From NCBI RefSeq assembly GCF_008364795.1, contig NZ_VTTM01000002.1, positions 960,590-1,024,589 on the forward strand: a stretch of 64,000 nucleotides of DNA, read 5' to 3'. Below, piece after piece: positions 33,836-42,991 of the stretch. A program made the position numbers and the translations under genes. Each line of letters opens with the position of its first letter. Within the stretch, counting starts at the first letter, position 1. The notes under the pieces were generated by a model. That model had not been told where the DNA came from, did not search any database, and saw only the letters and a list, made by a program, of their open reading frames with translations. Source of the stretch: Azospirillum oryzae (GTDB taxonomy: Bacteria > Pseudomonadota > Alphaproteobacteria > Azospirillales > Azospirillaceae).

Positions 33836-33866
33836 GCGCCCTCCCCAGCATCACCGGGGAGGGCGC
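33836..33866. terminator. bidirectional intrinsic terminator
   Basis: An 11-bp perfect stem (GCGCCCTCCCC at 33836-33846, GGGGAGGGCGC at 33856-33866) has a 9-base loop. On the minus strand it is followed by ATTCTTTTATC, a T-rich tail suited to ending the indolepyruvate oxidoreductase transcript. On the plus strand it closes the small membrane protein gene. It lies exactly between the two convergent stops. Confidence 0.8.
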
Positions 33867-33871
33867 CTTCG

Positions 33872-33892
33872 CCTCACCTCACCTCACCTCAC
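33872..33892. repeat. short tandem repeat (CCTCA)x4
   Basis: Four perfect copies of the pentamer CCTCA followed by C lie between the terminator and the stop of the oxidoreductase gene. Pentamer tracts can vary in length by slippage. This one is outside any coding region and downstream of both neighbouring genes, so a phase-variation role is unlikely. Confidence 0.7.
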
Positions 33893-33910
33893 TGAACGAC
33901 CCGAACCGCC

Positions 33911-36900
33911 TCACTCCGCCGCCAGCGGCTGCGGGGTGGCGACCGGGGTGCGGAACGTCTCCAGCAGCTTGGCTTCCTTCGCCTTCGCCGCCGCAACATT
34001 GCGAGCCTTCACCGGACCGTAGCCGCGCATCTCCATTGGCAGGGTGGCGATCTCCACCGCCAGAGCCAGCTTCTCGCGGGTCAGGCCGTTCAGCAGCTCG
34101 CCCACCACCGCCTCGTAATCGGCGATCAGCTGGCGTTCCTGCCGGCGCTCGGCGGTGCGGCCGAACGGGTCCAGCCGGGTGCCGCGCAGGCGCTTGCCCT
34201 TGGCCAGCAGGCGCAGGGCGTGCAGCATCCACGGGCCGAAGGTCTTCTTCTTCGGCTCGCCACCGTCCACCTCGGTCTCGCCCATCACCGGCGGGGCCAT
34301 GTGGAAGGTCAGCTTCCAGTCGCCTTCGAACATGCGCTGCACATTCTCGACGAAACCGCTGTCGGTGTAGAGGCGCGCCACCTCATACTCGTCCTTGTAG
34401 GCCATCAGCTTGAAGTGGGCGCGGGCGACCGCCTCGGTCAGCGCGGTGGAGCCGGGGACCTTCTGCTGCTCCGTCCGGCGGGTCCAGTCGATCAACGCGT
34501 GGTAACGGGCGGCATAGGCGGCGTCCTGGTAATCGACCAGGAAGCGGTGGCGGCGCTCGATCACCTCCTCCAGGCTGCCGGACTGGCGGCGCTGGTCGAG
34601 CAGCAGCGACGGCGTGGTCTGCACCGCGTCCTGAGGCTTCGCGGCGGCTTCCACCGCGGCCAGATCGACGGCGGCGCGGCGGCCCCACTGGAAGGCGTCG
34701 AGGTTCAGCTTCACCGACACGCCGTTCAGCTCGATCGCCTTGACGATCGACTCCTCGGTCAGCGGGATCAGCCCCTTCTGCCACGCATAGCCCATCAGGA
34801 ACGGGTTGGCGTAGATGCTGTCGCCCAGAAGTGCGGTGGCCAGCTTCGTCGCGTCGAAGGCGTCGACATTGGCGTCGCCGCCGCAGGCCTTGCGGATGTC
34901 GCCGACCAGATCGCGCACCGGGATCACCATGTCCGGCTTCTTGATGAAGTCGGCGGTGATGCTGTCATGGGTGTTGATGACGGCGCGGGTGCGGCCGGCG
35001 GTCATCTTCGACAGGCCGTCGCCCGCCGCCGCGACGATCAGGTCGCAGCCCAGCACCGCGTCAGCGCCGCCGGCGGCGATGCGGACGGAGTGGATGTCCT
35101 CCGGCGAGTTGGCGATGCGGATGTGGCTGGTGACGGCGCCGCCCTTCTGGGCGAGGCCGGTCATGTCGAGCACGCCGACGCCCTTGCCCTCGATGTGGGC
35201 GGCCATGCCCAGCAGCGCGCCGATGGTGACGACGCCGGTGCCGCCGACGCCGGTGACATACAGGCTCCAGGTCTTGTCGAAGGCCGGGATGGCGGGGGCG
35301 GGCAGGGGGGTGGCGTCGGCCGACTTCGCCTGCGCAGGCTTCGGTTTGCGCAGCTGCCCGCCTTCCACCGTCACGAAGCTGGGGCAGAAGCCCTTGGTGC
35401 AGGAATAGTCCTTGTTGCAGCTGGACTGGTCGATCTGGCGCTTGCGGCCGAACTCGGTCTCCTGCGGGATCACCGACACGCAGGACGATTTGGCGGAGCA
35501 GTCGCCGCAGCCTTCGCAGACCAGCTCGTTGATGACCACGCGCTTGGCCGGGTCGACCATCTTGCCGCGCTTGCGGCGGCGGCGCTTCTCGGTGGCGCAG
35601 GTCTGGTCATAGATCAGGACGCTGACGCCGGGGACCTCGCGCATTTCCTTCTGCACGCGGTCGAGGTCGTCGCGATGCTCGACGTTGGCGTATTGCGGCA
35701 GGCCGCTGTTGATGCCGTACTTCTCCGGCTCGTCGGAGACGACGGTGATGCGCTGGACGCCCTCCGCCCGCAGGACGTTGGCGATGGACTGCACGGTCAG
35801 CGTGCCGTCGAAGGGCTGGCCGCCGGTCATGGCGACCGCGTCGTTGAACAGGATCTTGTAGGTGATGTTCACCTTGGCGGCGATGGCCTGACGGATCGCC
35901 AGGATGCCGGAGTGGAAATAGGTGCCGTCGCCCAGATTGGCGAAGATGTGCTTTTCATCGGTGAAGGCGGCCTGACCGACCCACGGCACGCCCTCGCCGC
36001 CCATCTGGGTGAAGGTGTCGGTCGAGCGGTCCAGCCACGTCGCCATGTAATGGCAGCCGATGCCGCCCAGCGCCCGGCTGCCTTCCGGCACGACGGTGGA
36101 GGTGTTGTGCGGGCAGCCGGAGCAGAAGGTCGGCTTGCGCACCACGCGGGCGACATGGGCCTTCTGCTTCTCCTGCGCGTCGAGGAAGGCGATGCGGCGG
36201 ACGAGGTTTTCGTTGTCGATGAAGCGCTGCAGGCGGCGGCCGATCACCACGGCGATCTGGGCCGGGGTCAGCTCGCCGGCGCTGGGCAGAATCCATTCGC
36301 CCTGTTCGTCGAACTTGCCGACCACCTTCGGGCGGACGTCGGGGTTCCAGTTGTAGAGCTGTTCCTTCAGCTGGTTCTCGATGACCGCGCGCTTCTCCTC
36401 GACGACGACGATCTCTTCAAGACCCTCGGCGAAGTGGCGGACGCCATCGCGCTCCAGCGGCCAGGGCATGCCGACCTTGTAGACGGTGATGCCCCAGTCG
36501 GCCGCCATCTCCTCGGTGATGCCCAGCTCGTCGAAGGCCTGACGGACGTCGAGATAGCTCTTGCCAGTGGTGACGATGCCGAAGCGCGGACGCGGGCTCT
36601 CCATAACCACTTTGTCCAGCTTGTTGGCACGCGCGAACGCCAGGGCGGCGTACAGCTTGTGCTTCATCAGCCGGTGTTCCTGTTCCAGCGGCGGGTCGGG
36701 CCAGCGGATGTTCAGGCCGCCCGGCGGCATCGGGAAGTCGGCGGGGATGATCGGGGACACGCGGTGCGGGTCGATATAGACCGACGCCGAGGTGTCCACC
36801 GTCTCCGCGATCGTCTTCATGGCGATCCAGCAGCCGGAAAAGCGGCTCATCTGCCAGCCGATCAGGCCGTAGTCCAGGATCTCCTGCACCCCCGACGGGT

Positions 36901-37414
36901 TCAGCACCGGGATCATGGCGTGCATGTAGGCGTGTTCGGACTGGTGCGGGAAGGTGGAGGATTTGCAGTTGTGGTCGTCGCCGGTCAGCACCAGCACGCC
37001 GCCGTTCTTCGAGGTGCCGGCCGCGTTGGCATGCTTGAACACGTCGCCGGAACGGTCGACGCCGGGGCCCTTGCCGTACCACATGGCGAAGACGCCGTCA
37101 TACTTGGCGCCCTTGAACATACCGACCTGCTGGCTGCCCCAGACGGCGGTGGCGCCAAGCTCCTCGTTCACGCCGGGCTGGAACTGGATGTGGTTCTTTT
37201 CCAGGAACTTACGGGCGTTCCACAGATTCTGGTCGAAGCCGCCCAGCGGCGAGCCGCGATAGCCGGAAATGAAGCAGCCGGTGTTCAGCCCGGCGGCGAG
37301 ATCGCGCTGGCGCTGCATCATCGGCAGGCGCACCAGCGCCTGGGTGCCGGTGAGGTAAACGCGCCCCTCTTCGAGCGCGTACTTGTCTTCCAGTGAGACA
37401 GTTGCGAGCGCCAT
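33911..37414 (-). CDS. fused indolepyruvate:ferredoxin oxidoreductase (IorA-IorB type)
   Basis: The 1167-residue enzyme oxidatively decarboxylates indolepyruvate and other arylpyruvates to the aryl-acetyl-CoA while reducing ferredoxin. It has an N-terminal pyrimidine-binding domain (ISGYRGSPLGG near 50), a TPP-binding region (CSGCPHNTS near 428, GDGTYFHSG near 497) and a ferredoxin-like Cys cluster (CEGCGDC near 631, then SSCNKDYSCTKGFC). A gamma-type domain follows (VTGVGGTGVVTIGALLG near 718), then a C-terminal domain of about 240 residues (DUF6537-like). This is the fused proteobacterial form rather than separate iorA and iorB. It belongs to aromatic amino-acid breakdown and could compete with indole-3-acetate synthesis. 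GGGAGG lies upstream of its ATG. Confidence 0.93.
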   Translation of the reverse strand: MALATVSLEDKYALEEGRVYLTGTQALVRLPMMQRQRDLAAGLNTGCFISGYRGSPLGGFDQNLWNARKFLEKNHIQFQPGVNEELGATAVWGSQQVGMFKGAKYDGVFAMWYGKGPGVDRSGDVFKHANAAGTSKNGGVLVLTGDDHNCKSSTFPHQSEHAYMHAMIPVLNPSGVQEILDYGLIGWQMSRFSGCWIAMKTIAETVDTSASVYIDPHRVSPIIPADFPMPPGGLNIRWPDPPLEQEHRLMKHKLYAALAFARANKLDKVVMESPRPRFGIVTTGKSYLDVRQAFDELGITEEMAADWGITVYKVGMPWPLERDGVRHFAEGLEEIVVVEEKRAVIENQLKEQLYNWNPDVRPKVVGKFDEQGEWILPSAGELTPAQIAVVIGRRLQRFIDNENLVRRIAFLDAQEKQKAHVARVVRKPTFCSGCPHNTSTVVPEGSRALGGIGCHYMATWLDRSTDTFTQMGGEGVPWVGQAAFTDEKHIFANLGDGTYFHSGILAIRQAIAAKVNITYKILFNDAVAMTGGQPFDGTLTVQSIANVLRAEGVQRITVVSDEPEKYGINSGLPQYANVEHRDDLDRVQKEMREVPGVSVLIYDQTCATEKRRRRKRGKMVDPAKRVVINELVCEGCGDCSAKSSCVSVIPQETEFGRKRQIDQSSCNKDYSCTKGFCPSFVTVEGGQLRKPKPAQAKSADATPLPAPAIPAFDKTWSLYVTGVGGTGVVTIGALLGMAAHIEGKGVGVLDMTGLAQKGGAVTSHIRIANSPEDIHSVRIAAGGADAVLGCDLIVAAAGDGLSKMTAGRTRAVINTHDSITADFIKKPDMVIPVRDLVGDIRKACGGDANVDAFDATKLATALLGDSIYANPFLMGYAWQKGLIPLTEESIVKAIELNGVSVKLNLDAFQWGRRAAVDLAAVEAAAKPQDAVQTTPSLLLDQRRQSGSLEEVIERRHRFLVDYQDAAYAARYHALIDWTRRTEQQKVPGSTALTEAVARAHFKLMAYKDEYEVARLYTDSGFVENVQRMFEGDWKLTFHMAPPVMGETEVDGGEPKKKTFGPWMLHALRLLAKGKRLRGTRLDPFGRTAERRQERQLIADYEAVVGELLNGLTREKLALAVEIATLPMEMRGYGPVKARNVAAAKAKEAKLLETFRTPVATPQPLAAE

Positions 37415-37672
37415 TCTTCATTTCCTCCCATCGGTCGGCAGCCTGGCAAAATCCTGGACGGAGTGCTGGGGCGCCGATTTGTTCGCTGGGCAAAAAGGTA
37501 ATGAAGGCTGTCTTATATCGCAACGCCTGTGGCCGGCCGGATCGCAAAAAGCAAGGATCGGCCGGCAACCGGCGGTCTTCCGTAACGGAGCGTATGGAAT
37601 GCCCTGCCTTGCGGAAATTCCCGCTCCGTTTCCTTCTCGCCCTGAGCCCGCCCAAGCGATATGGGGATGGAC

Positions 37673-38710
37673 TCAGCGGCTGGTGAGGGGGGATTTGCCC
37701 GGAGGGGTCGGGCTGCCGCCTTCGGGCCAGCTGCCGAAGTCGCTGTGGCCGCGGGCGGCGAGGGTGCGGACGCTGGCGCGCAACGTGCGGATCAGGCAAA
37801 GCGCCACCGCCATCGACTGGGTGCTGCCGTCCGACCCCACCAGCCAGCGCAATGCCGCGGCATGGGCCTGCAGGGCGTCGGTATAGCCCTCGACATCAGG
37901 CTCCACCCAGGTGACGCAGGTGGACAGCGACGCGACGATGGAGGACGCGGCGGAATCGCCGGCGGCGGCGATCTGCAGGTCGGACAGGGAGTGGCGCAGC
38001 CGGCTGCCGATCGGGTCGGGCCGGTCGATCGCCGCCTCCAGCTTGTCGAGCGCCAGCAGCAGCCGCACCCGCTTCGGATCGTCGCTGCGCATGGTGGCGG
38101 CGCTGCGATCCGGCGGTGCCGCCGATGCGGGGACGGTTGAGGGCGGGAAGGTTGAGGGCGGGGTGGGAGGGGGCAGTTGCGCCGCACCGCTTGCCGCCGG
38201 GCGCGGCGCCGCGGGCCGGGGGGAGGGCAGTCCGGCGGTGGAAGCGCCACCTTGATCGGCCGGACGCGCACTGTCGCGGCTCGGCTCCGCATTGCCGGTT
38301 CGGGCGGCGCCGTCACGGCGGTTCAGAACCGCGTCGATGCGCCGGGCCAGCGTGGCGGCTGGCACCGGCTTGGCCAGCACGGAATCGGCGCCGGCGTCCC
38401 AGGCGCTGCGCACGGTGGCGAGGTCGGCGTTGGCGGTCAGCACGATGATCGGCATGTTGGGCCGCAGGCTGCCCGGCGACTGGCGGATCCATTGGATCAG
38501 CTGCGCGCCGCCCACCGGCTCCATCACCCAGTCGGTCACCATCAGGTCGAACACCTCGCGCCGCAGGGCGTCCTTGGCCTCCTGCCCGTTGGCGACCGCG
38601 GTGATCTGGCCGACGCCCCAAAGCCCCAGCATGTCCTTCAACGCCCGCTGCAGCAGCGGATTGTCGTCGACAATCAGGATCTTGATGGGGGAGGCGGGGC
38701 GCTTCGTCAT
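37673..38710 (-). CDS. response regulator with Pro-rich linker and unassigned helical C-terminal domain
   Basis: The 345-residue product has an N-terminal receiver: Asp15-Asp16 in LIVDDN, phosphoacceptor Asp60 in VTDWVM, Thr92 in LTANAD and Lys114 in AKPVPA. A Pro/Ala/Ser-rich linker runs from about 130 to 205. The C-terminal 140 residues are helical (RVRLLLALDKLEAAIDRPDP, then ALCLIRTLRASVRTLAARG) and match no DNA-binding or enzymatic family that I recognise. The receiver resembles CheY-like proteins. The start is the ATG at 38710; upstream codons in the same frame lack conservation signals. It is 258 bases upstream of the indolepyruvate oxidoreductase, on the same strand. Confidence 0.85.
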   Translation of the reverse strand: MTKRPASPIKILIVDDNPLLQRALKDMLGLWGVGQITAVANGQEAKDALRREVFDLMVTDWVMEPVGGAQLIQWIRQSPGSLRPNMPIIVLTANADLATVRSAWDAGADSVLAKPVPAATLARRIDAVLNRRDGAARTGNAEPSRDSARPADQGGASTAGLPSPRPAAPRPAASGAAQLPPPTPPSTFPPSTVPASAAPPDRSAATMRSDDPKRVRLLLALDKLEAAIDRPDPIGSRLRHSLSDLQIAAAGDSAASSIVASLSTCVTWVEPDVEGYTDALQAHAAALRWLVGSDGSTQSMAVALCLIRTLRASVRTLAARGHSDFGSWPEGGSPTPPGKSPLTSR

Positions 38711-38991
38711 GGAGTGGTTCCGATGATGCGGCTGTGTCTGTCCCCATATCCGCCTCGCCCAGCTCCTTTTCATGGAGGGGGACGGGTAAGCGACCAATGA
38801 GACGCCCGATGCGCCGTTGGGTGGACCGGGTTATCCCCTCAGCCGTTCGAAAGGGTAGCAGGCCGGCGGCGCCACCCCTTTCGATGCGCAGCCATGGATG
38901 CGGCGCATATCAGGAAATACTGATGGCGATGGACGCGCCGCCCCCGTGATCCTATGATTCCCACCATTCTCCTATGGGAAAGGGCAGTGCG

Positions 38992-39648
38992 ATGGATGGC
39001 GGATGCGGTGGCGGATCCTGCGGTGGCGGATCTTGCGGCGGAGGGTCATCTCGTCCGTCCGGCGGGCCGGACGACCTGAAGCACACGATGCGGATGGCGA
39101 TGGTGGTGAACGGGCTGCTCGGCGCCCTGCTGCTCGCGGCCGCCAACGCGACGCAGGCGGTGTCGCTGTGGGCGGCGGCGCTGCTGGTGCTGAACCACGC
39201 CGCCGGCCATGCGGTGACCCTGGCCGGAATGGGGCGGCGACCCGACCTGCGCGCCCGGTTGTCGCTGCTGCAGGGGGTGGCGCTGGCCGTCGCCGCCGTG
39301 GCCTTGGTGGTGACGGCGGGGCGCAGCATCGCCGGCATGGCGATGCCCGACGTGCCGCTCGCCAGCCTTGCCCTGCTGCTGGCCATCGGCGTGACGGTGG
39401 CGAGCGCGACCCTGCTGTTCGCCAACCGGCGCGGCACGCTGACCCTGCGGGCGATCTGGCTGTGTTCGCGCAAGGATGTTCTGCCGCTCGCCGCCGGGCT
39501 GGTCGGTCTGGCGGCAAGCTGGCTTCTGCTGGACGGCGCGCCGGATGCGCTCGTCGGCGCCGGCGTGGCGGCGGTTCTGCTGGCCGGCGCCTGGGGGCTG
39601 CTGCGCGGCTGGATGGTGGGGGAGGGGAAGTCTGCGCCGATGCGTTAG
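38992..39648 (+). CDS. CDF-like membrane protein lacking metal ligands, Gly/Cys N-terminus
   Basis: The 218-residue product starts with a Gly-Cys-Gly-Ser run (MDGGCGGGSCGGGSCGGGSS) and then has about six membrane helices. Helices such as MAMVVNGLLGALLLAAANAT and SLWAAALLVLNHAAGHAVTL resemble cation diffusion facilitators, including the general NGLL...A pattern. The usual His/Asp metal sites are replaced: NHAAGH stands where DALHNLSD is expected, and LCSRKDVL where a HxxxD motif is expected. There is no C-terminal cytoplasmic domain. It may bind metal through the Cys tail or be a non-transporting relative. ATG 38992 is chosen over 38974 because GGGAAAGGG lies at the right distance upstream. 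Confidence 0.68.
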   Translation: MDGGCGGGSCGGGSCGGGSSRPSGGPDDLKHTMRMAMVVNGLLGALLLAAANATQAVSLWAAALLVLNHAAGHAVTLAGMGRRPDLRARLSLLQGVALAVAAVALVVTAGRSIAGMAMPDVPLASLALLLAIGVTVASATLLFANRRGTLTLRAIWLCSRKDVLPLAAGLVGLAASWLLLDGAPDALVGAGVAAVLLAGAWGLLRGWMVGEGKSAPMR

Positions 39649-39671
39649 ACCGCCCCCCGACACCGCCCCCT

Positions 39672-40946
39672 TTACGACCGCTGCCGCAACCGCTCCAGCA
39701 ATCCCTTGGTGGCGAAGCCGTCCGGGATTTCCCCGATGGACGCCTGGAACCGCCGCACCGCGTTGCGCGTGTTGGCCCCGACGATGCCGTCCGCCGCGCC
39801 CGGCTCCATGCCGAGCGCCCCAAGCCGCTGCTGCAGGTCGATGCGCTCGTCGCGGCTCAGCGCCTGTTCCTCGCGCGGCCAGCTGCCGCGGACGCCGGGC
39901 TTGCCGGTCATGCGGTCGGCCAGCAATGCCACGGCCAGCGAATAGCTGGTCGACGGGTTGTAGCGCATGATCGCGCGGAAATTGTCACGCACCAGGAAGG
40001 CCGGCCCGCGATGCCCGGCCAGCACCAGGATCGCCGCGGAACCGTCGCCGTCCAGCTCGCTTTCGTCCAGCGGACGCACGCCCAGCCGGCGCCATTCCGA
40101 AAGCGGCTTGGTGATGCTTAGCTCCGCCTGATCGTAGGGGAAGCCGTCGGGCAGCCGCACTTCCTGCCCCCAGGACTCGCCCGGCCGCCAGCCGTTGGCG
40201 AGCACGAACTTGGCGGTGGAAGCCAGCACGTCGGGCATGCTGCCCCAGATGTCGCGATGTCCGTCGCCATCCTCGTCCACCGCGTTGCGCAGGAACACGG
40301 TCGGCATGAACTGGGTCTGGCCCATGGCCCCAGCCCAGGAGCCGCTCATCCGTTCCGGCGCGATGTCGCCGGACTCGAGGATGCGCAGGGCCGCCAGCAG
40401 TTCCGAGCGGAAATAGGCGGCGCGGCGGCCTTCGAAGGCCAGCGTCGTCAGCGCGTCGATGACCGAGAAGTTGCCGGTGGACTTGCCGAAATCCGACTCC
40501 ACCCCCCAGAAGGCGACCAGGATCTCCCCCGGCACGCCGGTGCGGCGGGTGATGCGGGAAAGCAACGCCGCATGCTCCTGCAGCTTCTGCCGGCCGTCCT
40601 GGACGCGCTTTTCATTCACGGCGCTGTCCAAATACTGCCACACTTGCCGGGTGAACTCGGGCTGGGCCGAGTCCAGTTCCACCACGCGGTCGGACAGCTT
40701 CACCCGCTGGAAGGCGCGGTCGAAGGTCTGCGGACGGATGCCCTGGCTCAGCGCTTCGGCACGCAGGGCCGCCAGCCATTCGGTGAAGGAGACGGACTGC
40801 TGCGCCGCCGCCGCCGCCGGGGCCGGGATGGCGGCAGCCGTCGGGGTGCCGGAGACGACCGGGGCGGTGGCGCCGGTGCTCTGGCAGCCGGCCATCAGAA
40901 GGGTGGCGAGAAGGAGGCGGGCGGGATGACGGAACGGGACTCGCAT
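39672..40946 (-). CDS. lytic murein transglycosylase, MltB family lipoprotein
   Basis: The 424-residue enzyme cleaves the MurNAc-GlcNAc bond of peptidoglycan to give anhydro ends. The N-terminus is a lipoprotein signal with lipobox LMAGC, Cys21. The catalytic domain (about 50-345) contains the acid Glu150 in WGVESDFGKSTGNF and GAMGQTQFMPT. A C-terminal peptidoglycan-binding domain (about 360-424: DLQQRLGALGMEPGAADGIV, then NAVRRFQASIG) follows. It is probably anchored in the outer membrane. The gene is convergent with the CDF-like gene and divergent from the glycosyltransferase gene at 41324. Family placement is clear. Confidence 0.94.
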   Translation of the reverse strand: MRVPFRHPARLLLATLLMAGCQSTGATAPVVSGTPTAAAIPAPAAAAAQQSVSFTEWLAALRAEALSQGIRPQTFDRAFQRVKLSDRVVELDSAQPEFTRQVWQYLDSAVNEKRVQDGRQKLQEHAALLSRITRRTGVPGEILVAFWGVESDFGKSTGNFSVIDALTTLAFEGRRAAYFRSELLAALRILESGDIAPERMSGSWAGAMGQTQFMPTVFLRNAVDEDGDGHRDIWGSMPDVLASTAKFVLANGWRPGESWGQEVRLPDGFPYDQAELSITKPLSEWRRLGVRPLDESELDGDGSAAILVLAGHRGPAFLVRDNFRAIMRYNPSTSYSLAVALLADRMTGKPGVRGSWPREEQALSRDERIDLQQRLGALGMEPGAADGIVGANTRNAVRRFQASIGEIPDGFATKGLLERLRQRS

Positions 40947-41323
40947 GCGCTCGACCGTGATCGGAGGGGGAACCGGGGCGTGACCCTAAGGCTCCCGGCC
41001 GCAAGGCTCAACCGACAAATGGACGCCTCCGGGGTGGAACCCCCGATTGCGGGGGCGACACGCTTGCAGGGCCGGCGGACCGGTCCATATCAAAATCCAA
41101 TGCATCGCTTTCGCAATTCCCGTCCGGCGGGGCTCCACCCTTCGGGGATGGTCCCGGGAAGACCGGTTCCCGACAGGGTTGACGGGACGGGAGCGAAGTC
41201 CGGAACACCGCCTTCCTCAATCGCGTTGAACTGGAGGCGCTTCGATCCGGAAACCGCATCGATCGGGTACCGCTTCGACGAAGAGGCCGCCTTCTGTCAC
41301 GGAACGCCAAGGGTGCCGTCGCC
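40947..41323. other. divergent intergenic region between mltB-like and cgeB-like genes
   Basis: These 377 bases separate two divergent genes, so both promoters should lie here. I see no convincing open frame with a ribosome site, no strong -35/-10 pair and no clear inverted repeat. Sequence composition stays GC-rich. Confidence 0.5.
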
Positions 41324-42391
41324 ATGAAAATCGTGATCTTCGGCTTGACCAACGGGTATCGCCATGATGGCGGGCACAGATCGCGCTGGCGTGCGCTGAT
41401 CCAGGCGCTGGCGATCCGCGGCCATCGCGTCGTCGCGGTCGAACGCAGCGGCCCGGATGCGCCGACGCCCTGGACCATTCCCGGCGGCGACGTGCTGTCC
41501 TACGGCGCCTGGGACGATGTCGCCGTGGAGGCGGCGGCGCAGGCCGACGATGCCGGCGTTGCACTGGTGGTGGCGCAAGGGCCGGACGCCCGCCATGCCG
41601 CCGACCTCGTCCGCCAGTCCAAGGCGCCGCGTCGTGTGCTCTACGATCCCGAAGCGGCGGTCAGCCTGACCGCGCTGGAGGCGGGGGAGAGCGTGGCCCA
41701 TCTGCCGGCCGACGGGCTGGGCGGCTTCGACATGGTGCTCGCCTCCTGCGGCGGGCCGGCGCTGGACCGCTACCGCGCCAAGGCCGGTGCGGAGTCGGTG
41801 GTCCCGCTCTATCCCTGGATCGTGCCGGAGGTGGACAAGCCCGGCGACTTCAAGCGGGAGTATCTGGGCGACCTCTGCTGCATCGTCGGCGGGCCGGACG
41901 GCATCCGCGAAGGGCTGGACAATTTCTTCATCAACCCCGCCCAGCGGCTGACCCGCCGTCGCTTCGTGCTGGTCGGCGCCGATTTGCCGGACGGCGTGCC
42001 GCGCGCCTCCAACATCCTGACCTTCCCCGATCTCGACCCTGCGCAGCATGCCGACGTGCTCGCTTCGGCCAGCCTGGCGCTGACGCTGGCCCGTGACGAC
42101 GAGCGCAGGATCGGCTGGTGCCCGTCCGACCGGCTGTTCCTGGCCGCCGCCTGCGGCTCCGCCATCGTCGCCGACCAGTGGGAGGGGCTGGACAGCTTCT
42201 TCGAGCCCGGCCGCGAGATCCTGGTCGCCGCCCAGACCGACGACGTCACCACGGCGATGATGCTGCCGCGCAACCACCTGACCGACCTCGGCCGCCGGGC
42301 GCGCAAGCGGGTGCTGGCCGAACACAGCGCCGAACGCCGCGTGCAGGAACTGCGCGGCATCCTCGACCTGAAGGGCGGCGGCGACGACTGA
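41324..42391 (+). CDS. CgeB-like glycosyltransferase
   Basis: The 355-residue product resembles the CgeB family of GT-B glycosyltransferases. It starts MKIVIFGLTNGYRHDGGHRS with a Rossmann-like beginning. The C-terminal nucleotide-sugar region includes DRLFLAAACGSAIVADQWEG and LDSFFEPGREILVA, a typical CgeB/GT segment. No signal peptide or membrane helix is seen. Its target (maturation polysaccharide, lipid or protein) is unknown. It stands alone with a GNAT gene 93 bases downstream on the same strand. Confidence 0.8.
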   Translation: MKIVIFGLTNGYRHDGGHRSRWRALIQALAIRGHRVVAVERSGPDAPTPWTIPGGDVLSYGAWDDVAVEAAAQADDAGVALVVAQGPDARHAADLVRQSKAPRRVLYDPEAAVSLTALEAGESVAHLPADGLGGFDMVLASCGGPALDRYRAKAGAESVVPLYPWIVPEVDKPGDFKREYLGDLCCIVGGPDGIREGLDNFFINPAQRLTRRRFVLVGADLPDGVPRASNILTFPDLDPAQHADVLASASLALTLARDDERRIGWCPSDRLFLAAACGSAIVADQWEGLDSFFEPGREILVAAQTDDVTTAMMLPRNHLTDLGRRARKRVLAEHSAERRVQELRGILDLKGGGDD

Positions 42392-42484
42392 CGGCGTCAT
42401 GTTCAACGGGAGTGCACAAGAGCGGGGAGCGGGCTATGGTCCGCTCCCCGTTTCGTTTGCCCCAAATCAGGGAACCTGTCGCCG

Positions 42485-42982
42485 ATGCCGACCGTCACCA
42501 TCCGCCCTGCCGTCGAAGAGGACTGCTCCACCATCCTGCGCTTCGTCCGCGAACTGGCGGAGTTCGAGCGCGAGGCCGATGCGGTCAAGGCGACCGAGGA
42601 GGATTTCCGCCGCGACGGTTGGGGGCCGCAGCCGGTGTTCGAGGCGCTGATCGCCGAACTGGACGGCACGCCGGCCGGCTTCGTGCTGACCTTCCGCAAC
42701 TTCTCCACCTGGGAGGGGCGGCCCGGCTTGTATGTCGAGGATCTCTACGTCACGCCGGACGCGCGGCGCTACGGCGTCGGCCGCAAGCTGCTGGCCGCGG
42801 TGGCGCAACGCGCGGTGGAGCGCGGCTACCGTCGCGTCGATCTGAGTGTCCTGGATTGGAACCCGGCGCGCGGCTTCTACGACCGGATCGGGTTCAGCCA
42901 GATGAAGGAATGGCTTCCCTACCGCCTGACCGGCGAAGCGCTGGCCAATCTCGCGGCCGAGGGTTTGGCCGGGGAGAAGTAA
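42485..42982 (+). CDS. GNAT acetyltransferase, diamine N-acetyltransferase-like
   Basis: The 165-residue product is a complete GNAT domain. It begins VTIRPAVEEDCSTILRFVRE and has the beta4 segment LYVEDLYVTPDARRYGVGRK, in which RRYGVG is the acetyl-CoA loop. LDWNPARGFYDRIGF gives the active-site N and Tyr region. The pattern is closest to the spermidine/spermine or thialysine acetyltransferase group, whose members acetylate polyamines or small amines; the substrate here is not proven. It is cytoplasmic. Confidence 0.88.
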   Translation: MPTVTIRPAVEEDCSTILRFVRELAEFEREADAVKATEEDFRRDGWGPQPVFEALIAELDGTPAGFVLTFRNFSTWEGRPGLYVEDLYVTPDARRYGVGRKLLAAVAQRAVERGYRRVDLSVLDWNPARGFYDRIGFSQMKEWLPYRLTGEALANLAAEGLAGEK

Positions 42983-42991
42983 GGCGGGGGA

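Noticed and set aside
34220..37396. Open frame of over 1000 codons on the plus strand opposite the indolepyruvate oxidoreductase
   Set aside because: Same mirror effect; the minus-strand protein has all expected motifs and a ribosome site.
37532..37566. GC-rich hairpin after the response regulator gene
   Set aside because: The arms pair only with a bulge and no T-run follows on the minus strand, so a terminator call is not supported.
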